Shown: positions 60,520 to 64,000 of the stretch, in pieces
Layout of the letters: the number at the start of each line of letters is the position of its first letter
Numbering within the stretch: position 1 is the first letter of the stretch
Assembly: GCF_047948215.1 (NCBI RefSeq)
Contig: NC_134463.1
Location: 59,269,701 to 59,333,700, forward strand
Direction: 5' to 3'
Source of the DNA: Lycorma delicatula
Taxonomy: Eukaryota; Arthropoda; Insecta; Hemiptera; Fulgoridae
DNA: 64,000 nt
Position numbers and translations under genes: made by a program
Notes under the pieces: generated by a model
The model's input: the letters and a program-made list of their open reading frames with translations, nothing else
Databases searched by the model: none
What the model was told of the DNA's origin: nothing

Positions 60520-62877
60520 AAATACAGTTCATTGAAATTTGTGGTTTCCTTATATATTTATTTATAGGCCTATGTACAAAATTTTGCGGTTCGAAAATTT
60601 CTAAAAGTACTCGATCAATTTCATTGAAATTTAAATATGCTTTAGCAGTCTATCTGAAGTTGGGTATGTCAAAATGTTATGATATTTTGAGTCATTCTTG
60701 AGTTACGGTCAAGATAAGGTTGAACAAATTTGAGCGGAACAAGTCAGAAGAGAGATTCGTTGTGATGCTGCAAGTTGGCGTTTTTTTTTTTTTTTAAATT
60801 TTAGATTAGAATCGAGATTATACTTTTTCTTAAAAGGAAACAAAATAAAATAACGAAAAGTTTCGTTCTTTTTTTTATTTATTTTTGTTCTCTTTTTTTA
60901 TTGTAGATAGAGTTTAGAGAAAGTTGTTGAATATTATTTTTAGAAACAAAATTGTTTAATAAAAACTTATTTTGAACATTTTTTTCTTGTACGTATATGC
61001 AGCTGTTTATTATTAATAATTACATATTCTCATTATTAGCAGTATTATTTATTATTATAAGTGAACATGTGTGTAAGTTATTAAACGACCACACATACAC
61101 GTAAAAATTTTCTCTTTACTTATTGTTTTTACGTTATGTTATTATTACTTTTGAAATAATGTTATTGATAATTATTTTTTAACTAATATTTATTATTTTT
61201 ATTTCTTTTTCGTAAATTAAGTTCTTAGCATTTATTGTTGATCGTTTAACATCTAACGTTAGATCTTAGGAAAATCTTCTTTTTTTTGTAAATTATTAGC
61301 GACTTATTTTCCAATTTACGAGTATATTACTTTTATTATGTTAATAATAAAACGGACAATAATCCGTTTTCCTAAGAACCGGATATCTTTATCCTTCTTA
61401 AAATCTGTTTAGAAAGATATTCTCTTATGTTATTCTGCGGTGTTGTTGAAAGTATTTAAATGTACTGTATTTCTTTTTAATGTACTTATGTTAACGATAT
61501 ATCTTTACTTTTTTGTTTATTTGATTTTATTATTTGTATGTACCTAACACAGATAAGTGGCATAGATATTTTCTAAAACTCTTGATAACCGCAACTTAGC
61601 CGTAATTAGGTAAGATTAATAGAATCATAATATTTCTGTTGTATAAATACCATACTTTTTTCATGGTTATTCGCCTGTTTCAATTACCCATGAAAAAAAT
61701 GTTTTTTTTTTTTATCTTTTATTTTCTTATGTCATTTGCAACTAAATTTGACTTGCTACAAAAAAAATATTAATTTTTTGAACGGCTGTTTTTTGTAACA
61801 AGGATATGATTGAAATAGTTTTTTTTTAATAATTTGTATTAATTTATTAGTTTTAATATTAGACGATGTAATTTCGGTTTCGGTATATGCATTAGAGAGA
61901 GTACGTTAGAAAAATATGATTAAAATAAAGAAGAATGACTCGACTCCTAAAGCAGTGCTTTTAAACCCCTTTCCTTTCTAGTGCACAATCTTCTAAAAAG
62001 GTAGGAATTGATTGATAGAAGAGAGAGTGACTGAAATCTAAAAAGTTTAAAGGGGAGGGAAAAAGAGAGCGAGGAAGTGAATTTATATGATAAGAGAATG
62101 GATCCATATAGCTTACCCAGATAATATAAATTTGATAACGTTCTATCAAATTCAGCGTCATGGGATGTAGGGTGAATTATACTTCATCTAACGCACAAAA
62201 AATTTATCTTATCGTATTTCTTTTCTTTACTCAGCGATTTTTTTTTTATAAAATAACGTAGAAAATCAATTTTTTATATATATTTTGTTATCCTCCTTAT
62301 TTATTATTATTTTCTTTTTCAAGATAGAAGTCTTTTTAATTAAATTTCATGTTACACCTTCAGTGATGATGAAGAAAAATTTTAAAAACCTTATAATTCA
62401 CTTGAAATATGTACAATAAAAATAAAATTATAAAAGTATTAGTAAAGAAATAACTAGTAACGATGAATTTTTTGTTTGATTTTTTAACTTTACTAATATA
62501 TTACTATGGGAAAATACTAGTCAGGACGTCGGTCTACAGACGATTTTCAGGCGGGAGGGTTGCATTTCATCAGTTTATTTTAAAAAATTTATTTATATTT
62601 TTTTAGAAAATAAATAAATTTGTTAAATTTTTATAACTTAATTAATATTAAAAACCTCTACATCAGTTTCATAAGTTCTATACCACCTATTAACTAATAT
62701 ATTATGGTGTTTTAATTGCTTAAATTATACGAAAAGAACGTTGTAAACGTAAAGAAAAACGTAGTTTAATATATAAAGTAGAAAACTACTTACGTTTTAG
62801 AGTTTTCTAATTATAAATGTTAAACAATAATATTTAATATTATTCTTTAATATAATTATTATTAATAAATATAAAGC
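60520..62877. other. intronic AT-rich stretch, nothing firmly recognised
   Basis: Short T-rich frames only. A block at 61950-62160 is less AT-rich, without a recognisable motif. Confidence 0.4.
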
Positions 62878-62960
62878 ATTTTTCATACGCTACAAAATTC
62901 AATTTCCAAATTCCTACGTACAAGCTACAAGCATCTGTGGTGAATTGATTCACCAAAAAA
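62878..62960 (+). repeat. SINE-B-related 3' tail fragment
   Basis: catttttcatacgctacaaa ... acaagctacaagcatctgtg then gtgaattgattcacc matches the tail of the SINE-B copy at 8388-8858. The head is missing. Confidence 0.6.
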
Positions 62961-63539
62961 AAATTTAATGAATATTTATAAATCAATAAAAAATATATAT
63001 ATATTTTTTTTTAATTTCTTTTTAAATTTGATGTACAAAATTAATAATTCTACGCAAATTTATTCTTAAAATATACAAATAAACGGAAAGAACTTCATGA
63101 CATATTTTACAAGTTGAACATTAGTTCAGAAACGCTTCTTTTTTTTCTTATAACTTGCGAAAACTTTCACCTTGTTGTCCTCTCGAAAGCAAAAATGAAG
63201 CGATACTGAAATTCTTGGTACTTAAATAAAGAATTTAAATTTAATGGTTCCGTACGGTTTTTGACATGAAAAGTGAAATAATACACTTTCCAGAACTGTT
63301 CCTCTAGTAATTTTCGAGAAAATTATTGCAGAAAACAAAAAATGAGCATCGTAGAGTAATATTTTTTTTACGTTTGACGAACAGTATTTTTGTTAAATTT
63401 TTGTTAAACGAATAAAATTTGTAGAGAATTTATTTCTAAAAAAAAATATCTAAGTGATGTCGAATTAATTTGAAAAAAATCTGAGATTTTTTACTTTTTT
63501 ATTAGAAGTAAAAATAACAGAAAACAAAATAACAAACCG
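62961..63539. other. intronic AT-rich stretch, nothing recognised
   Basis: No feature is supported. Confidence 0.4.
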
Positions 63540-63811
63540 TATTATTCAAAAAGAACTTCATAACTTTACAAACATATAAAAATTTATTTAGATAACTTAT
63601 AGATTCGGTTGAGATTTCATTTCATAGAAACACACATAAAATTTGTCACCCAACATTCACTTTGGTTCGAGATGACTTTCATTTGTAACGTGACGTACAT
63701 CCCTCCTGAAGTCTATTTCGTTCCAGGCTGAGCCAGCAAGTCGGGCACTATCTCTGCAGTTGCAGCATTAATTCGAAGTCTTAGGTCAACAAGATCAGCA
63801 GGCAAAGACGG
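63540..63811 (-). pseudogene. IS630/Tc1-mariner-like transposase, extreme C-terminal remnant
   Basis: Minus strand from 63811: PSLPADLVDLRLRINAA, TAEIVPDLLA, a frameshift, then WNEIDFRRDVRHVTNESHLE and PK with a stop at 63657-63659. This is the familiar C-terminus of DDE_3-type (IS630/Tc1-related) insect transposases, in which the ...LRxRIxxA... and WxExDxRxDVxRVTxGxHIE blocks follow the catalytic domain. The remaining 63540-63656 reads as its 3' untranslated tail. The front of the protein is absent on the right, so the copy is truncated and dead. Confidence 0.78.
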
Positions 63812-64000
63812 TACGTAAATCCAAACTTTTTGAGATTATGAAGATTACGTACCAAAAATCAAATTAATATCTTCATTTGTGTTACCTAGAAAATCAAAAT
63901 AAAGTAAATTTCATTGTTACTCCATTTTAACCCTTTAAATTCAATTATTCTTTTTTAGTGTGCACTTATACCGTAAGAAGAAGGTGTACAAATTTTCATC
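63812..64000. other. AT-rich end of window, nothing recognised
   Basis: No feature is supported. Confidence 0.35.

Noticed and set aside
63724..63810. Candidate exon on the + strand with AG and GT at its edges and an open frame (AALIRSLRSTRSAGKD)
   Set aside because: The minus strand of the same stretch encodes the C-terminus of an IS630/Tc1-like transposase with clear family wording, and the + frame matches nothing in AGAP proteins.

Overview
The window looks like insect nuclear DNA, probably from a hemipteran with a large genome. That placement is inference from overall style: strong AT bias, very low gene density, long microsatellites, and a dense mix of mariner, hAT, Helitron, non-LTR and tRNA-derived SINE copies. 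Exactly one host protein-coding exon can be supported. It lies on the + strand at 9470-9702 and encodes the start of the GTPase-like domain of a centaurin gamma / AGAP protein (CenG1A in flies, AGAP1-3 in vertebrates). No other exon of that gene was recognised. The rest is therefore most simply read as intron of this gene, at least 9.4 kb upstream and at least 54 kb downstream of the exon.

Layout. 1-9.4 kb: a mariner N-terminal remnant cut by the window edge, a foldback-type repeat, a CT/GT microsatellite, a SINE with target-site duplication (TSD), a mariner C-terminal remnant, a palindrome-headed repeat (family P) carrying a 5'-truncated LINE with a clean TSD, and a SINE nested in another SINE. 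9.4-24 kb: the AGAP exon, a decayed second LINE family, a repeat of about 0.8 kb (family R), copies of a repeat of about 0.7 kb with inverted ends (family K), and GC-richer islands. 24-38 kb: mostly plain AT-rich DNA with TA/CA/TG microsatellites, two SINEs of one subfamily, one SINE of another family, a GC-rich dispersed repeat and a non-autonomous Helitron. 38-54 kb: a P copy, a LINE C-terminal scrap, a P copy interrupted by a hAT remnant, a second hAT remnant of the GTF2IRD2/ZBED5-like type, K copies (one holding a nested SINE), a second R copy, a foldback element and more SINEs. 54-64 kb: an AT minisatellite, a purine-rich tandem array of about 1.1 kb that runs into a Helitron 3' end, and the C-terminus of an IS630/Tc1-like transposase.

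The sequence does not show a gene system working together. Its interest lies in (i) the purine-strand satellite joined to a Helitron terminus, (ii) short perfect snap-back hairpins that recur at repeat junctions, (iii) several precisely datable nested insertions with TSDs, and (iv) repeat families K, P, R and the SINEs, which can be defined from this window alone. All names K, P, R, SINE-A and SINE-B are local labels used here.
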